Below, piece after piece: positions 35,759 through 47,995 of a DNA stretch of 64,000 nt. Origin of the DNA: Comamonas badia DSM 17552. GTDB lineage: Bacteria; Pseudomonadota; Gammaproteobacteria; Burkholderiales; Burkholderiaceae_C. The stretch covers positions 186,001-250,000 of the forward strand of contig NZ_AXVM01000003.1 in NCBI RefSeq assembly GCF_000484635.1. The letters are read 5' to 3'. Made by a program: the position numbers and the translations under genes. The notes beneath the pieces were generated by a model, which worked only from the letters and a program-made list of their open reading frames with translations, had not been told where the DNA came from and did no database searches. Position 1 is the stretch's first letter. Each line of letters opens with the position of its first letter.

Positions 35759-37656
35759 CGCGCCGCTCCTTGTGCTCTGTTTTTGGAAGCTGTCATCGCC
35801 CGCACACGCTGCGCAAAACCCGCAATGCCTTCAGGAAACAGCAGAATCAGCAGCAGCACGGCGGCGCCCAGCACCGCGCGCCAGTAGGGCAGGGTGCGCG
35901 CCACCGTGTCGTGCAGCCAGGTGAAGGCCGCGGCGCCCACCACCGGCCCTGCCAGCGCATGCACGCCGCCGAACAGCACCATCACCAGCGCATCCACCGA
36001 TTGGCCCACGGAGAGCACATCGGGCGCCGCGCCGCCCTTGGAAAACGCAAACAGCGCACCCGCCAGCCCGGCGGCCAGCCCGGCCACGGTGAACGCCGCC
36101 CACTGCACGCGGCGCGTGGGCAGGCCGATCGCCTCGGCGCGCGGCACCGAGTCGCGCGCCGCGCGCAGCGCCCAGCCAAAGGGGGCGTGCAGCAGGCGGC
36201 GCAGCGCGTAAATCACCCCAGCGCACAGCAGCAGCACCAGCCAGTAAAAGCGCGCGCCATCGGTCAGCCACTCGGGCGGCCAGACGCCCGTGATGCCGTT
36301 GCTGCCGCCCGTGAAGCCATCCCACTGGAACACCACCGCCCAGGTGATCTGCGCAAACGCCAGGGTGAGCATCGCCAGGTAAATGCCCGACAGCCGCATG
36401 CAGAACCAGCCATAGACCAGCGCCCCGGCCGCCGCCACGAGGGGCGCCAGCATGAGCGCCGCCGCAAACGGCAGCCCCGCCGCGTGCACCAGCAGCGCCG
36501 CGCCATAGGCCCCCAGGCCAAAGTAGGCGGCGTGGCCAAACGAATGCAGCCCGCCGGGGCCGACGATGGCCTGCAGGCTGGCGGCAAACAGCGCGGCGAT
36601 GGCGATGTCGGTGAGCAGCACCACCGCGTAGCTCTGCGCGCCCGCCAGCAGCGGCAGCGCCGCCAGCAGCGCGAGCACCAGCCACCAGCCCCCTGCGCCC
36701 CAGCGCCCGCTCTGCACCAGGCCCGGCTGCGGCGCGCCGCGCACCGTGGCCTGCGCCCGCCCCATCAGCCCCCAGGGCCGCCAGATGAGCACCACCGCCA
36801 TCACGAGGAATTCCGTCACCAGCGTGAGCTTGGGGAAGGCGATGCTGAGTGCCCCGATCCGCACCACCCCCAGCCAGATGCACACCGCCTTGAGCTCGGC
36901 AATCAACAGCGCGGCGACAAACGCACCCGTCAATGACCCCATGCCCCCCACCACCACGATGACGAAGGCCGTGGCCACCATGGGCAGATCGAGCTCCAGA
37001 TTGGCCGGCTCGCGCGGCAGCTGCAGCGCGCCCGCCAGCCCCGCCAGCAGCGCGCCCAGCACGAATACCGCCGTGAACAGCCAGGCCTGCCGCACGCCGA
37101 GCGCGGAGAGCATCTCGCGGTCGAGCGTCGCCGCGCGCACCAGCGTGCCCCAGCGCGTGCGCCTGAGCAGCAGCGTGAGCGCCAGCAGCACGAGAGGGCC
37201 GACGGCGATCAGGAACAGGTCATAGGTGGGAAAGCGCCGTCCCAGAATTCCCACCGCGCCCGAGAGCCCCGGCGCGCGCGGCCCGAGCAGGTCTTCCGCA
37301 CCCCAGAGCCAGAGCGCGCCATCGCGGATGATGAGCACCAGCGCGAAGGTGGCGAGAAGCTGCAGCAGCTCGGGCGCCTGGTAGATGCGCCGCAGCAGCA
37401 GGATTTCGATCACCGCGCCCAGCAGCGCCACCGCCAGCGGCGCCAGCAGCAGCGCAGACCAGAAGCCGATCACCCCCCCGAGCTGCTCCACGCTGCTATA
37501 GGCCACGTACAGCCCCAACACATAGAGCGAGCCATGCGCGAAGTTGACGATGCGCATCACGCCGAAGACCAGCGACAGGCCCGCGGCGACGAGAAACAGC
37601 GTGGAGCCGCTCGCCAGGCCGTTCAGCAGCTGGACGAGCAGGCCCGAGACATCCAT
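35755..37656 (-). CDS. Fused LivH-LivM permease
   Basis: 633 residues joining both membrane subunits. Residues about 1-290 are LivH-like (LLVQLLNGLASGSTLFLVAAG; LVFGVMRIVNFAHGSLYVLG; FVIVVVGGMGSLTGAFVAAL). From about 330 on is LivM-like (LLTDIAIAALFAASLQAIVG; GPGGLHSFGHAAYFGLGAYG; VMVLFGGVHALAGPVVGAAA). The last about 20 residues come from an AT-rich stretch resembling the dispersed repeat. With the fused ATPase and one binding protein this is a three-gene importer. Confidence 0.9.
   Translation of the reverse strand: MDVSGLLVQLLNGLASGSTLFLVAAGLSLVFGVMRIVNFAHGSLYVLGLYVAYSSVEQLGGVIGFWSALLLAPLAVALLGAVIEILLLRRIYQAPELLQLLATFALVLIIRDGALWLWGAEDLLGPRAPGLSGAVGILGRRFPTYDLFLIAVGPLVLLALTLLLRRTRWGTLVRAATLDREMLSALGVRQAWLFTAVFVLGALLAGLAGALQLPREPANLELDLPMVATAFVIVVVGGMGSLTGAFVAALLIAELKAVCIWLGVVRIGALSIAFPKLTLVTEFLVMAVVLIWRPWGLMGRAQATVRGAPQPGLVQSGRWGAGGWWLVLALLAALPLLAGAQSYAVVLLTDIAIAALFAASLQAIVGPGGLHSFGHAAYFGLGAYGAALLVHAAGLPFAAALMLAPLVAAAGALVYGWFCMRLSGIYLAMLTLAFAQITWAVVFQWDGFTGGSNGITGVWPPEWLTDGARFYWLVLLLCAGVIYALRRLLHAPFGWALRAARDSVPRAEAIGLPTRRVQWAAFTVAGLAAGLAGALFAFSKGGAAPDVLSVGQSVDALVMVLFGGVHALAGPVVGAAAFTWLHDTVARTLPYWRAVLGAAVLLLILLFPEGIAGFAQRVRAMTASKNRAQGAAR
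35775..35826. repeat. Possible dispersed repeat copy J, at the 3' end of the permease gene
   Basis: TTTTTGGAAGCTGTCATCGC and GCTGCGCAAAACCCGC line up without gaps with copy D (about 60% identity by eye). It encodes the C-terminal tail of the permease. Confidence 0.4.
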
Positions 37657-37668
37657 GCCGGGTTCTGT

Positions 37669-38865
37669 TTACCGCCCGGCAGGGCGCAGCTGCTTCACTT
37701 CAGCGTCCGAAGGCTGGAACTTGGCACCGTCCTCATAGCGGAAATCCACCATCACGCCCTTGCCGTCCTGCAGCGCCGTGGTGCCCACGTAGGCACCCAT
37801 GGTCGATTGGTGGTCCTGCGGGCGGTAGGTGATGGGGCCAAACGGCGTGGCCACCTGCAGCCCCGTGAAGGCCTTCACCAGCTTCTCGGTATCGCTGGAC
37901 CCGGCCTTCTTCAGGCCCGCCGCGATCGACAGAATGGTGTTGTAGCCCACCACCGAACCGGCGCGCGGGTAGTCGTTGAAGCGCTTCTGGTAGGCATCGA
38001 GAAACGCCTGGTGCTCGGGCGTCTTGATCGCATACCAGGGGTAGCCGGTGACGATCCAGCCCACCGGCGCCTCGGCCTTGAGCGGGTCCAGGTAATCCGG
38101 CTCGCCGGTCAGCAGGCTCACCACCTTGCGGCCCTCGAACAGGCCGCGCGTGTTGCCCTCGCGCACGAACTTGGCCAGGTCGGTGGCAAACAGCACGTTG
38201 AAGATAGCATCCGGCTTGGCGTCCGCCAGCGCCTGCACCACGCTGCCCGCATCCACCTTGCCCAGCGGCGTCGCCTGCTCGGCGACAAACTCCACGTCGG
38301 GCTGCGCGGCCTTCAGCAGCTGCTTGAAGGTCGCCACGGCCGATTGCCCGTATTCATAGTTGGGATACACCAGCGCCCAGCGCTTCTTGTTCAGCTTCAC
38401 GGCATCGGGCACCAGCATCGCCACCTGCATATAGGTGGAGGGCCGCAGGCGGAAGGTGTAGTGGTTCCCCTGCTGCCAGACGATCTTGTCGGTCAGCGGT
38501 TCGCTCGCCAGGTAAAAGCGCTTTTTCTGCTGCGCGAAATCCGTCAGCGCCAAGCCCAGGTGCGACAGGAAGCCGCCGGTGAGCACGTCCACCTTCTCGC
38601 GCGTGAGGAGCTCCTCGGCCGCGCGCACCGTCTCGCCGGGGTTGGCGTTGTCGTCGCGCGTGAGAAGCAGCAGCTTCTTGCCGTGGATGCCGCCCGCGGC
38701 ATTGACCTGCTCCACCGCCAGCTCCATGCCCATCTTGTAGGGCATCAGAAAGGCGGGCTGCGCCTTGTAGCTGTTGATCTCGCCGATGGTGTAGGTGCCC
38801 TGGGCCTGCGCCGCCCCCGCCATCATCGCCAATGACGCCAGCACCCCGGCCGTCCACTGCTTCAT
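37669..38865 (-). CDS. Type 1 periplasmic binding protein of the Liv-type importer
   Basis: 398 residues with a signal peptide (LASLAMMAGAAQA). The periplasmic-binding-protein type 1 fold is clear: ELAVEQVNAAGGIHGKKLLL, DDNANPGETVRAAEELL, RWALVYPNYEYGQSAVATFK. First gene of the importer, 12 bp before the permease. Ligand could be a branched-chain amino acid, amide or aromatic acid. Confidence 0.9.
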   Translation of the reverse strand: MKQWTAGVLASLAMMAGAAQAQGTYTIGEINSYKAQPAFLMPYKMGMELAVEQVNAAGGIHGKKLLLLTRDDNANPGETVRAAEELLTREKVDVLTGGFLSHLGLALTDFAQQKKRFYLASEPLTDKIVWQQGNHYTFRLRPSTYMQVAMLVPDAVKLNKKRWALVYPNYEYGQSAVATFKQLLKAAQPDVEFVAEQATPLGKVDAGSVVQALADAKPDAIFNVLFATDLAKFVREGNTRGLFEGRKVVSLLTGEPDYLDPLKAEAPVGWIVTGYPWYAIKTPEHQAFLDAYQKRFNDYPRAGSVVGYNTILSIAAGLKKAGSSDTEKLVKAFTGLQVATPFGPITYRPQDHQSTMGAYVGTTALQDGKGVMVDFRYEDGAKFQPSDAEVKQLRPAGR

Positions 38866-39035
38866 GTCAGCACTCCCTGTCCGCAAAAGTTGCGGGAGCG
38901 GTACTGTACCCCCTGACTACTGCAGGCGCCGCATGCACGACAATCCGCGCTTCCCCTATTCACCAGTCCGCATGGCGACAGGGCGCGGCGACGCCCCTCC
39001 CTGCCCCGTCCGGCTGCCTTGACCCAGACCACACG

Positions 39036-39803
39036 ATGTTTTTCGAAGAGCGCGTCCTGACGGTGCACCATTGGACGGACAGACTGTTTTCCTTCACCAC
39101 CACGCGCAACCAGGCCCTGCGCTTTTCCAACGGCCACTTCGTGCTGATCGGCCTCAAGATCGACGGCAAGCCGCTGCTGCGCGCCTACAGCGTGGTGAGC
39201 CCCAACTGGCAGGAAACGCTGGAATTCCTCTCCATCAAGGTGCAGAACGGCCCGCTCACCTCGCGCCTGCAGCACATCCAGGTGGGCGACACCATCCTGG
39301 TGGCCAAGAAGCCCACCGGCACGCTGGTCACCGATTACCTGCTGCCCGGCAAGCGCCTGTACCTCTTCTCGACCGGCACGGGCCTTGCGCCCTTCATGAG
39401 CATCATCCGCGACCCGGATACCTACGAGCGCTTCGAGACGATCGTGCTGGTGCACGGGGTGCGCGAGGTATCCGAGCTCGCCTACCACGATTACCTCACG
39501 CGCGAGCTGCCGGGGCACGAAATCCTGGGCGAGATGGTGCAAAAGCAGCTGCTGTACTACCCCACGGTCACGCGCGAGCCCTTCGTGCACCAGGGGCGCA
39601 TCAACGCGCTGATCGACAGCGGGAAGATGGCTGCCGACCTGGGACTGCCGCCGCTCGATCCGCTGGAAGACCGGGTGATGCTCTGCGGCAGCCCCGAGAT
39701 GCTGGCCACGCTCACGCAGCTGCTGAAGAAGCGCGATTTCGAGGAAGGCAGCACCAAGCAGCCCGGGGATTTCGTCGTCGAACGGGCGTTCGTGGAGAAG
39801 TGA
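39036..39803 (+). CDS. fpr: Ferredoxin--NADP+ reductase
   Basis: A 255-residue FAD/NADP oxidoreductase of the bacterial Fpr type. FAD-binding RAYSVVSPNWQETLEF, the NADP-binding GTGLAPFMSIIRDP, and CGSPEMLATLTQLLKKRDF; the C-terminal FVVERAFVEK ends as in subclass I proteobacterial Fpr. It exchanges electrons between NADPH and ferredoxin or flavodoxin. ATG at 39036 matches the usual N-terminus (VLTVHHWTDRLFSF). Confidence 0.94.
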   Translation: MFFEERVLTVHHWTDRLFSFTTTRNQALRFSNGHFVLIGLKIDGKPLLRAYSVVSPNWQETLEFLSIKVQNGPLTSRLQHIQVGDTILVAKKPTGTLVTDYLLPGKRLYLFSTGTGLAPFMSIIRDPDTYERFETIVLVHGVREVSELAYHDYLTRELPGHEILGEMVQKQLLYYPTVTREPFVHQGRINALIDSGKMAADLGLPPLDPLEDRVMLCGSPEMLATLTQLLKKRDFEEGSTKQPGDFVVERAFVEK

Positions 39804-39804
39804 G

Positions 39805-39832
39805 GGGCGTTGGGCGTTGGGCGTTGGGCGTT
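39805..39832. repeat. Tandem repeat, 7-bp unit GGGCGTT, four copies
   Basis: Four head-to-tail copies beginning right after the fpr stop codon, partly continued as GTTGAGAGG. A short simple repeat likely to vary in copy number by slippage. No function is evident. Confidence 0.85.
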
Positions 39833-40030
39833 GAGAGGATGGCGGATTCAGACAAAGGTGCAACACGCCTTAACAGGCTGCTGTAGTCCCCCTGCAAACT
39901 CGCTCTTGAATCTGGCAAGCGTCAGCCGTTGCAGGCATGATTGACTCCCATGAAGCAGAGTAACCACTACCCGAACCTCATGGTGATGAAGACCGGCGCC
40001 CTCCCGTCCGCTCCATCTTCAGGAGTCCGC

Positions 40031-40576
40031 ATGCCCTCGTTCTTGCGCACGCTGATCTGCGCCGCGGTGCTGCTGTGCACCGCTGGAGCACAGGCCGCCC
40101 TCCGCGTGGGCGATGCAGCGCCCGGCTTCACGACGGCGGCCGCCGTCGCGGGCAAAACTTTTGATTTCGACCTGACCGCCGCGCTGCGGCAAGGGCCAGT
40201 GGTTTTGTACTTCTTCCCCAAGGCGTTCACGCAGGGCTGCACGCTGGAGGCGCACGCCTTTGCCGAGGCGACGCCGCGCTTCGCCGCGCTGGGGGCCAAG
40301 GTGGTGGGCATGTCGCACGACGACATCGCGACGCTGCAGCGCTTTTCCACCGAGGCCTGCCGCGACCAGTTCGCCGTCGCGTCCGACCCGCAGGCACGCA
40401 CCATCCGGGCCTACGACGCCGCGGCGGCGGCCAACCCGCAGCGCGCCGACCGCATCTCCTACGTCATCGGCCAGGACGGCCGCATCGCCTTCGTGCACGT
40501 GGGCGCCGACCCGCTCGCGCATGTGCAGCAGACCGAAGCCGCCGTGCTCCGCCTGCGGCCAGGGGCGAAGCAGTGA
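40031..40576 (+). CDS. Secreted peroxiredoxin (BCP-type)
   Basis: 181 residues with an N-terminal signal peptide (LICAAVLLCTAGAQA), placing it in the periplasm. Thioredoxin fold with the peroxidatic cysteine in FFPKAFTQGCTLEAHAFAEA, although the usual PxxxTxxC carries F-T-Q-G-C. A second cysteine lies near residue 118 (TEACRDQFAVASDPQ), a possible resolving residue. It overlaps prmB by four bases (GTGA). Confidence 0.85.
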   Translation: MPSFLRTLICAAVLLCTAGAQAALRVGDAAPGFTTAAAVAGKTFDFDLTAALRQGPVVLYFFPKAFTQGCTLEAHAFAEATPRFAALGAKVVGMSHDDIATLQRFSTEACRDQFAVASDPQARTIRAYDAAAAANPQRADRISYVIGQDGRIAFVHVGADPLAHVQQTEAAVLRLRPGAKQ

Positions 40577-41514
40577 TCCAGCCCGCGCCGGCGCCCCCCG
40601 GCCCGGCCGCGCTCGATGGCACCACCGTGGGCGCGCTCATCGCCAGCGGCGCCGCCTGGCTGCAGGCGGCGGGCGTCGCCTTCGGCCATGGCACCACCAA
40701 TGCCCACGATGAAGCTGCCTGGCTCGTGCTCTGGCGCCTGGGCCTGCCGCTGGACAGTCCCACGGGCGATACACCGGATTCCATAATAAATCAGGCTGTA
40801 ACACCCGCTGATAAAGCGCTGACGGCTCTTCTTTTTGAAGAACGCATCGCCAGCCGCAAGCCCGCCGCCTACCTCACGCGTGAAGCCTGGCTGGCGGGCG
40901 TGGCGTTCTACATCGACGAGCGCGCCATCGTGCCGCGCAGCTTCATCGCCGAGCTGGTGGCCGATGCCAGCATCGACCCGTGGCTGAGCGAGCGGACGCG
41001 GCAGGTGCTGGATCTGTGCACCGGCAACGGCAGCCTGGCCTGTCTGGCGGCCATGGCCTGGCCCGAGGTGGATGTGACCGGCGCCGACCTGTCGTCCGAC
41101 GCGCTGGCGGTGGCGCGCATCAACGTGGAGAAGCACGGCCTGCAGGAGCGCGTGCGGCTCGTGCAGTCCGACGGCCTGGCCGCCTGCCCCGGGCCATGGG
41201 ACCTGATCCTGTGCAACCCGCCCTATGTGAACGCGCACAGCATGGCGCGGCTGCCGCCGGAATACCGGGCCGAGCCGGTGATGGCGCTGGCCGGCGGCGC
41301 GGACGGCATGGATTTCATCCGCCGCCTGCTGCACGATGCGCCACGCTGCATGAGCGAGGACGCGGTGCTGGTGCTGGAGATCGGCAACGAGCGCGCGCAC
41401 TTCGAGGCCGCATTCCCGCAATTGCCCGTGTTCTGGCTGCCAACCAGCGCCGGCAGCGACCAGGTGCTGCTGGTCACGCGCGACGCACTGCTGGCGACGC
41501 CCCTGGAGCGCTGA
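40573..41514 (+). CDS. prmB: 50S ribosomal protein L3 N5-glutamine methyltransferase
   Basis: A 313-residue HemK-family methyltransferase modifying a glutamine of ribosomal protein L3. SAM-binding LDLCTGNGSLACLAAMAW and the catalytic NPPY (LILCNPPYVNAHSM) are intact, with PAAYLTREAWLAGVAFYIDE typical of PrmB. GTG start overlaps the peroxiredoxin stop. Residues about 70-89 (SIINQAVTPADKALTALLFE) are coded by an AT-rich island matching the dispersed repeat. Confidence 0.93.
   Translation: MIQPAPAPPGPAALDGTTVGALIASGAAWLQAAGVAFGHGTTNAHDEAAWLVLWRLGLPLDSPTGDTPDSIINQAVTPADKALTALLFEERIASRKPAAYLTREAWLAGVAFYIDERAIVPRSFIAELVADASIDPWLSERTRQVLDLCTGNGSLACLAAMAWPEVDVTGADLSSDALAVARINVEKHGLQERVRLVQSDGLAACPGPWDLILCNPPYVNAHSMARLPPEYRAEPVMALAGGADGMDFIRRLLHDAPRCMSEDAVLVLEIGNERAHFEAAFPQLPVFWLPTSAGSDQVLLVTRDALLATPLER
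40781..40838. repeat. Dispersed repeat copy F, inside prmB
   Basis: CCATAATAAATCAGGCTGTA onward aligns with copy C from 19972 without gaps over about 58 bases (roughly 65% identical by eye), including CGCTGATAAAGCGCTGAC in the stem region and CTTCTTTTTGA at the end. It is conspicuously AT-rich against the surrounding coding sequence and keeps the frame open. Confidence 0.55.
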
Positions 41515-41875
41515 TCGGCAGGCCTCGGCAGCCTTGCGCGCTACGCAGCACCCGTCTTTGCACTGTCCAGTTCCGAGACACTTTCCCCACCTGGACCAAA
41601 ACGATACACGGCGGCCGCGAACGTAGCACAATGGGGTTGACTGCAGCTCCGATCCAGGGGAACGGCAGAAGAGCACGGCACCGCATGCAAGCGGCATGCG
41701 AAAGATGGCACGAATTCTGCATGCAACTGCCTCACCTGCTCCATCTGCAAGCTCCGGCGGGGGCCTGCTGCAGCACAAGCAAGGGTTTCACCTGTCGCAG
41801 GGTGGAACATGTTGTTATCCAATGGCAGGGTTTCGCGTCGAAATTTCTGTTTGTTCAAAACGAGGAGACACTCCG
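41515..41875. other. 361-bp intergenic region upstream of the cox operon
   Basis: No gene is seen. It holds the 7-bp inverted repeat CGCATGC-N5-GCATGCG (41682-41700), the sigma-54-like element directly after it, and a leader of about 150 bases to the coxS ATG. The leader ends with the ribosome binding site GAGGAG near 41862. Confidence 0.6.
41706..41721 (+). promoter_or_regulatory. Sigma-54-like promoter of the cox operon
   Basis: TGGCACGAATTCTGCA matches TGGCACG-N4-TTGCA at all but one position, with GG and GC ten bases apart. It is the same form as the torF promoter. The inverted repeat five bases upstream could bind a regulator. The coxS ATG is about 155 bp downstream, a long leader. Confidence 0.65.
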
Positions 41876-42343
41876 ATGAAAGTCGAGCTCAAGGTCAACG
41901 GCCAGGCAGTCACTGCCGACGTGCCGCCCAACACATTGCTGGTGGAATTCATCCGCGAGCATCTGCGCCTGACGGGCACGCACCAGGGCTGCGACACGGC
42001 CCAGTGCGGCGCCTGCACCGTGATCGCCAATGGCCGCTCCATCAAGTCCTGCAACACGCTGGTGGCGCAGATGGAAGGCGCCGACGTCACCACCATCGAG
42101 GGCATCACGCCCGCCGACGGTTCGCTGCACCCCATGCAGGCGGCTTTCAGGGAATGCCACGGCCTGCAGTGCGGCTTCTGCACCCCGGGCATGGTGATGA
42201 GCTCCATCGACCTGCTCAAGCACAACCCCAAGGCAACCGAGCACGAAATCCGCGACCTGCTCGAAGGCAACATCTGCCGCTGCACCGGCTACCAGAACAT
42301 CGTCAAGGCCGTGCAGACCGTCCAGAAAACCATGACCGCCTGA
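41876..42343 (+). CDS. coxS: Molybdenum hydroxylase iron-sulfur subunit (CoxS-like)
   Basis: 155 residues with two [2Fe-2S] sites. The plant-ferredoxin-type N-terminal domain has [11 protein letters not shown] and a following Cys (IKSCNTL). The C-terminal helical domain has CGFCTPGM and CRCTGY. It carries electrons from the molybdenum centre to the FAD subunit. GAGGAG precedes the ATG at 41876. First gene of the S-L-M set; gene order in classical CO dehydrogenases is M-S-L. Confidence 0.93.
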   Translation: MKVELKVNGQAVTADVPPNTLLVEFIREHLRLTGTHQGCDTAQCGACTVIANGRSIKSCNTLVAQMEGADVTTIEGITPADGSLHPMQAAFRECHGLQCGFCTPGMVMSSIDLLKHNPKATEHEIRDLLEGNICRCTGYQNIVKAVQTVQKTMTA

Positions 42344-42364
42344 CGGCACGAAAGGAGACACACC

Positions 42365-44737
<2,373 letters not shown>

Positions 44738-44750
44738 TAGGAGACAGCAC

Positions 44751-45542
44751 ATGTACGCATTCACTTACGAGCGTCCTGCCAGCCAGGCGGATGCAGCCAA
44801 GCTCGCACAGGCCGGTGGCAAGCTGCTGGCCGGCGGTCAGACCCTGCTCGCCTCGATGAAGCTGCGCCTGGCAGCGCCCGAGCAGATCGTCGATCTCGGC
44901 GCGATCGCCGATCTCAAGGGCATCCGCCGCGACGGCAACAATGTCGTCATCGGCGCCATGACCTGCCACGCCGACGTCGCCGAAAGCGCCGAAGTCAAGG
45001 CTGCCATCCCGGCGCTGGCAGCCCTGGCGGCCGGGATCGGCGACAAGCAGGTCCGCGCCCGCGGCACCATAGGCGGTTCGGTGGCCAACAACGATCCGGC
45101 GGCCGACTACCCCTCGGCCCTGATGGCACTGGGCGCCACCGTGCGCACCAACAAGCGCGAGATCAAGGCCGACGACTTCTTCCAGGGCCTGTTCACCACG
45201 GCGCTGGACGAGGGCGAGATGATCACCGCGGTGAGCTTCCCCATCCCCAAGAAGGCGGCCTACGTCAAGTTCCCGCAGCCGGCTTCGCTGTTCGCGCTCA
45301 TCGGCGTCTTCGTTGCACAGACCGACGCAGGCGCACGCGTGGCCGTGACGGGCGCGGGCAATGGCGTATTCCGCCACGCCGGCATGGAAGCGGCGTTGAA
45401 CGGCAACTTCGCTCCGGCGGCCATCGCGGGCGTCAAGACCGACGAAGGCGAGATGTCCAGCGATCTGCATGGCTCCAGCGCCTACCGCGCCCACCTCGTG
45501 GGCGTGATCGCACAGCGTGCCGTCGCCAAGGCCCTCGCCTGA
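44751..45542 (+). CDS. coxM: Molybdenum hydroxylase FAD subunit (CoxM-like)
   Basis: 263 residues, FAD-binding family of PCMH fold. The two FAD phosphate motifs are AGGQTLLASMKLRLA (about residue 26) and TIGGSVANNDPAADYPSA (about 108). It oxidises the reduced iron-sulfur subunit and passes electrons to a quinone or oxygen. Thirteen bases separate it from coxL, and a strong terminator-like palindrome follows. Confidence 0.93.
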   Translation: MYAFTYERPASQADAAKLAQAGGKLLAGGQTLLASMKLRLAAPEQIVDLGAIADLKGIRRDGNNVVIGAMTCHADVAESAEVKAAIPALAALAAGIGDKQVRARGTIGGSVANNDPAADYPSALMALGATVRTNKREIKADDFFQGLFTTALDEGEMITAVSFPIPKKAAYVKFPQPASLFALIGVFVAQTDAGARVAVTGAGNGVFRHAGMEAALNGNFAPAAIAGVKTDEGEMSSDLHGSSAYRAHLVGVIAQRAVAKALA

Positions 45543-45582
45543 GATGACTCCCCCACCCTTTCTCCGAGCGGAGCAAGGGTGC

Positions 45583-45612
45583 CTCAGGCGGCCGCGGCCG
45601 CCTGAGCTTTTG
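45583..45612 (+). terminator. GC-rich perfect palindrome ending in a short T-run
   Basis: A perfect 24-base palindrome (45583-45606, arms CTCAGGCGGCCG / CGGCCGCCTGAG) is followed by CTTTTG. It separates the structural genes coxSLM from the accessory genes. It may reduce rather than stop transcription, since the downstream genes serve the same enzyme. Confidence 0.7.
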
Positions 45613-45642
45613 AACAAGCCTTTTTAATGGGCAGCGAGCAGA

Positions 45643-45702
45643 TAGAGTGATTTTCGGCTTTTGCACCCGCCAATGCTGCGCACACAGCTCATGATTTGAT
45701 AG
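45643..45702. repeat. Dispersed hairpin repeat, copy G (diverged)
   Basis: TCGGCTTTTGCACCCGCCAA followed by GCTGCGCACACAGCTCATGA resembles copy C (CGGGCTTTTGCGC ... ACAGCTAT) but the stem has decayed. Lies between the cox terminator and coxD. Confidence 0.5.
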
Positions 45703-45728
45703 TCGACTCGTTTCGGCCGCACCGTCCC

Positions 45729-46676
<948 letters not shown>

Positions 46677-46710
46677 ACCGCCGCGCTGACGCAAAACCCT
46701 GGACGCCACC

Positions 46711-47967
46711 ATGAACGACGACGCCCTTGACAACGTGCTGGCCGAATGGCCGGCAGCGGGGAAAGGCGTCTCGCAGCTGGGTGACGCCCGCAGCGGCAAG
46801 CTCGCGGGCAACCTGAGCGGCTTTTGCCGCACCCTGCGGCGCGCCGGCCTGCCCATGGACGCGGCGCGTATCGCGCTGGCACAGCAGGCCCTCGATCTCG
46901 TGGGCGTACGGCATCGGCAGGATTTTGCCGCGGCCCTGGAATCGGTTCTGATCAGCCGCGAGCAGGACCGCGGGGTGTTCCGCGAGCTGTTCGAGGCGTT
47001 TTTCAAGGACCCGCGCCTGGCCAACAAGCTGCTGGCGCAGATGCTGCCCAAGGCCGAGGGCAAGGCCAAGGGGCCCAGGAATCGTCCGCGCGTCGCCGAA
47101 GCCCTGGCGCCCCCCAAACCCGAGGCCAAGCCCAAGGCCGAGCAGACCATAGACCTTGACGCGGCGATGACGGCCAGCGAGCTGGCGCGCGTCAAGGCGG
47201 CCGATTTCAACCAGCTCAGCGCCAGCGAATACACGCTGGTCGAGCGCCTGGTGCGCGACATCCCGCTGCCGCTGCCCACCGTGGCGGCCCGGCGCACCCA
47301 GGCCGGCGCGCGCGGTGCGCGCATCCACTGGCGCCGCACCATGGGCGCCGCCGCCCAGTGCGGCGGCGACGTGATGGCGCTGCACCGCCTGCGGCGCCGC
47401 CGCCAGCCGCTGCCGCTGCTGGTGCTGGTCGATATCTCCGGCTCGATGGAGCGCTACACCCGCCTGCTGCTCGCCTTTCTGCACTGCGCCACCATGCGCA
47501 CCCAGGTCGGCGGCCAGGCGCTGGCACTGCGCCGCGACGTGTTCGCCTTCGGCACCGGGCTCACCGACCTGAGCCCCGCCTTTCGTCTGGCCGATACCGA
47601 CGACATGCTGGTGCATGCCGGCCACAGCATCCAGGACTTCGCCGGTGGCACGCGCATGGGCGCCTCGCTGGCCACGCTGCGCCAGCACCACTGGCGGCGC
47701 ATGGTGGGGCGGCGCACGCTGGTACTGCTGGTGAGCGACGGCCTGGATACCGGCGAACCCGAAGAGCTCACGCGCGAGCTCGAATGGCTCAAGCGCCACA
47801 CGCGCAAGATCCTCTGGCTCAACCCGCTGCTGCGCTTCGACGCCTACCAGCCGACAGCGCGCGGCGCCGCCGTACTGCACAAGACCACCGACGGCATGGT
47901 GGCGGTGCACAACATCACCCGCCTGCAGGATCTCGCCGGCGCCATCGCCAAGCTTCTGAAACAATGA
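46711..47967 (+). CDS. coxE: VWA-domain maturation protein (CoxE-like)
   Basis: 418 residues. The C-terminal half is a von Willebrand factor A-like domain with a metal-ion site: LLVLVDISGSMERYTRLLLA (DxSxS), later GGTRMGASL and LLVSDGLDTGEP. The N-terminal half is helical. Partner of the MoxR ATPase 34 bp upstream; the pair probably remodels the hydroxylase during cofactor insertion. Confidence 0.9.
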   Translation: MNDDALDNVLAEWPAAGKGVSQLGDARSGKLAGNLSGFCRTLRRAGLPMDAARIALAQQALDLVGVRHRQDFAAALESVLISREQDRGVFRELFEAFFKDPRLANKLLAQMLPKAEGKAKGPRNRPRVAEALAPPKPEAKPKAEQTIDLDAAMTASELARVKAADFNQLSASEYTLVERLVRDIPLPLPTVAARRTQAGARGARIHWRRTMGAAAQCGGDVMALHRLRRRRQPLPLLVLVDISGSMERYTRLLLAFLHCATMRTQVGGQALALRRDVFAFGTGLTDLSPAFRLADTDDMLVHAGHSIQDFAGGTRMGASLATLRQHHWRRMVGRRTLVLLVSDGLDTGEPEELTRELEWLKRHTRKILWLNPLLRFDAYQPTARGAAVLHKTTDGMVAVHNITRLQDLAGAIAKLLKQ

Positions 47968-47995
47968 ATTTCACTGAAACCGAGGAGTAGAAAAA

